Origin: an uncultured Collinsella sp.
Lineage (GTDB): Bacteria > Actinomycetota > Coriobacteriia > Coriobacteriales > Coriobacteriaceae
DNA: 31,205 nt
Direction: 5' to 3'
NCBI GenBank assembly: GCA_937958315.1
Contig: CALFGH010000006.1
Span: 1-31,205 of the forward strand
In this document: positions 29,720 to 31,205 of the stretch, one piece after another
How positions within the stretch are numbered: position 1 is the first letter of the stretch
How the letters are laid out: every line of letters begins with the position of its first letter
Program-made: the position numbers and the translations under genes
Notes under the pieces: model-generated
What the model was told of the DNA's origin: nothing
The model's database searches: none
Seen by the model: the letters and a program-made list of their open reading frames with translations, nothing else

Positions 29720-31198
29720 TCACGCTCCTTGGGCGGCAAGTGCCGCGGTCAGGACGATGCCGGCGATCTTGGCTGCCTTGACGTCGTGTTTGTCGTAATC
29801 CTCCAAGGCCACCGAGATGGCGACCGTGGATGAATCGTAAGGTGCGAAGCCGACGAACATCGAGTTGACGTTGGTGCCGCCGGTCTCGGCCGATCCGGTC
29901 TTGCCGGCGACCTTGACGCCCGGAATCTGGGCATCGGTGCCGGTGCCGGACTGGACAACCGCGAGCATGGCCTGCTTGACCTGATCGGCCGTGGTGGCGC
30001 TGACGGCCTGGCCGAGCGAGCGGGATTGCGTGGTCTTGACCACGGTTCCGTCAGGGGCGAGCACCTGGGCCACGAAGAACGGGTCCATGACCACGCCGCT
30101 GTTGGCGATGGCCGCCGCTATCACGCAGTTTTGCATGACGGTGGTCTGCGGACCTGGCGTGTGGTCCATGCCGACAGGCTGACCGGCGCCTGCCCAGGCG
30201 GTCTCCCACTCGGTCATGAGCGAGGGGTCGGCCATGATGGAAGCAGCAGTGGTCAGGTCCTGGCCGAGCTTTTGGCCGTAACCAAAGGCGTTGGCAAACT
30301 GGACGAGCGAGTTGGCGCCGATCTCGTTGGCCACCTGGCCAAAGACGACGTTGGACGACACGGCAAAGGCCTGTTGCAGGCTGATGGTACCGTAGCTCTC
30401 GTTGGCGTAATTGGTGACCGGCGCGTTGCCGATATCCATGGAGCCGGGCGCCTGGTACGTGCTGGTAAGGCTGGCGGTGCCGGTCTCGAGCGCCGCGGAA
30501 AGCGTGACGACCTTAAAGGTTGAGCCCGGGGTATAGAGCGCGTCCATGGCGCGGTCGTACATGGAGCCGTCCTCGCCACCACCCGACTGCATCAGGGCAT
30601 CGATGTTGGTGTTGTCATAGGTGGGCGAGCTTGCGCATGCGAGGACCGCGCCGGTGCGCGGATCCATAACCACCACGGCACCCTTAAAGCCCTTGAGTGC
30701 CTGCTCGGCAGCCGTCTGGATGCGCGAGTCGATGGTGAGCTTGGCGGTGTTGCCCGGTTGGTTTTGGCCCGCGAGCGACGCGAGGGCGTTGTCCCAGCTG
30801 GAGTAATCCTTGGAGCCGGTGAGCGTTTCGTTCATGACGCTCTCGACACCAGCGGTGCCGTACTGCTGGCTTACATAGCCCACCACGTGAGCGGCCATGT
30901 TTCCGTTGGGGTAGGAGCGGGCGTAGGTGCCGTCTTCCTGTTGCAGTGACTCGGCCAGCGTCACGCCGTCGGACGTGATGATGGAGCCGCGCTGGATGTA
31001 CTTGGAGCGGGCGATGGTGTGGTTGTTGGTTGGCATATCCTGATAGTCCTTGGCCTTGATGACCTGGACATAGGTGAGGTTGCCGATAAGGATGGCGAAT
31101 AGTGCCGTAAAGGCGAGCACGGCGCGGGTCAGTCGATTGGCGAGCGCTACGCGGCCGAGCACGCCGGATTCGGGCGTGTCGAGCAGGCGACGGCGCAT
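29720..31198 (-). CDS. pbpA: Penicillin-binding protein (PbpA/FtsI-type transpeptidase)
   Basis: 492 residues from ATG 31198; no ribosome site can be judged, as only 7 nt lie upstream, so a longer N-terminus is possible. One membrane helix at ~26-46, a pedestal domain, then the transpeptidase domain with STFK (226-229, Ser226 nucleophile), SSN (281-283) and KTGS (433-436). It cross-links peptidoglycan outside the membrane. Its size and place before pknB match actinobacterial PbpA. RodA/FtsW would be expected further upstream, outside the window. Confidence 0.93.
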   Translation of the reverse strand: MRRRLLDTPESGVLGRVALANRLTRAVLAFTALFAILIGNLTYVQVIKAKDYQDMPTNNHTIARSKYIQRGSIITSDGVTLAESLQQEDGTYARSYPNGNMAAHVVGYVSQQYGTAGVESVMNETLTGSKDYSSWDNALASLAGQNQPGNTAKLTIDSRIQTAAEQALKGFKGAVVVMDPRTGAVLACASSPTYDNTNIDALMQSGGGEDGSMYDRAMDALYTPGSTFKVVTLSAALETGTASLTSTYQAPGSMDIGNAPVTNYANESYGTISLQQAFAVSSNVVFGQVANEIGANSLVQFANAFGYGQKLGQDLTTAASIMADPSLMTEWETAWAGAGQPVGMDHTPGPQTTVMQNCVIAAAIANSGVVMDPFFVAQVLAPDGTVVKTTQSRSLGQAVSATTADQVKQAMLAVVQSGTGTDAQIPGVKVAGKTGSAETGGTNVNSMFVGFAPYDSSTVAISVALEDYDKHDVKAAKIAGIVLTAALAAQGA

Positions 31199-31205
31199 GC
31201 GCGAG

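Overview
Organism. The window is high-GC DNA from what looks like a gut member of the Coriobacteriia, most likely Collinsella or a close relative. The evidence is an actinobacterial pbpA-pknB pair, a class-E-sortase type LAQTG anchor, mannose-class PTS genes, a fructoselysine-type operon and the general codon style. This is inference; no 16S rRNA or other marker gene is present.

Region 1 (1-10448) is the right part of an integrated mobilizable element. It holds the end of a sortase-anchored coiled-coil surface protein, a secreted zinc-finger-like lipoprotein, and a palindrome-rich oriT-like region followed by mobC and a relaxase gene. Then come a small membrane protein, a 41-aa holin/toxin-like peptide, and an operon of three metallophosphoesterases preceded by a leader peptide and an attenuator-like hairpin. 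A coiled-coil gene, a winged-helix protein, an excisionase and a tyrosine integrase complete it. The element ends at the 3' half of a tRNA-Arg(CCT) gene (10404-10448), the likely attachment site. Its left end lies outside the window.

Region 2 (10538-20196) is chromosomal scar tissue around a carbohydrate locus. It starts with a multiply broken iron-dependent alcohol dehydrogenase and an unidentified remnant. A transcribed-looking unit follows: PTS EIIB, EIIC, EIID and EIIA of the mannose/fructose/sorbose class, then a GH32-like fructosidase. Together these would import and phosphorylate a fructose-containing saccharide and cleave it inside the cell. A full LevR-type regulator (AAA+/PRD/EIIA) lies downstream. 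An internally deleted copy of the same regulator lies just upstream of EIIB, so the locus arose by duplication and deletion. A HAD phosphatase tail follows the intact regulator.

Region 3 (20264-27147) is an Amadori-product (fructoselysine-like) operon: a GntR/UTRA regulator, a YfcC-type permease, an amidohydrolase, a FrlC-like TIM-barrel epimerase, a FrlB-like SIS deglycase and a FrlD-like PfkB kinase. The promoter before the permease gene is bracketed by two copies of a 21-bp repeat, probably operators for the GntR protein. The permease type and the amidohydrolase differ from the E. coli frl operon.

Region 4 (27148-31205) is a hairpin-rich intergenic stretch followed, on the minus strand, by pbpA and pknB. 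These are conserved cell-wall and division genes.
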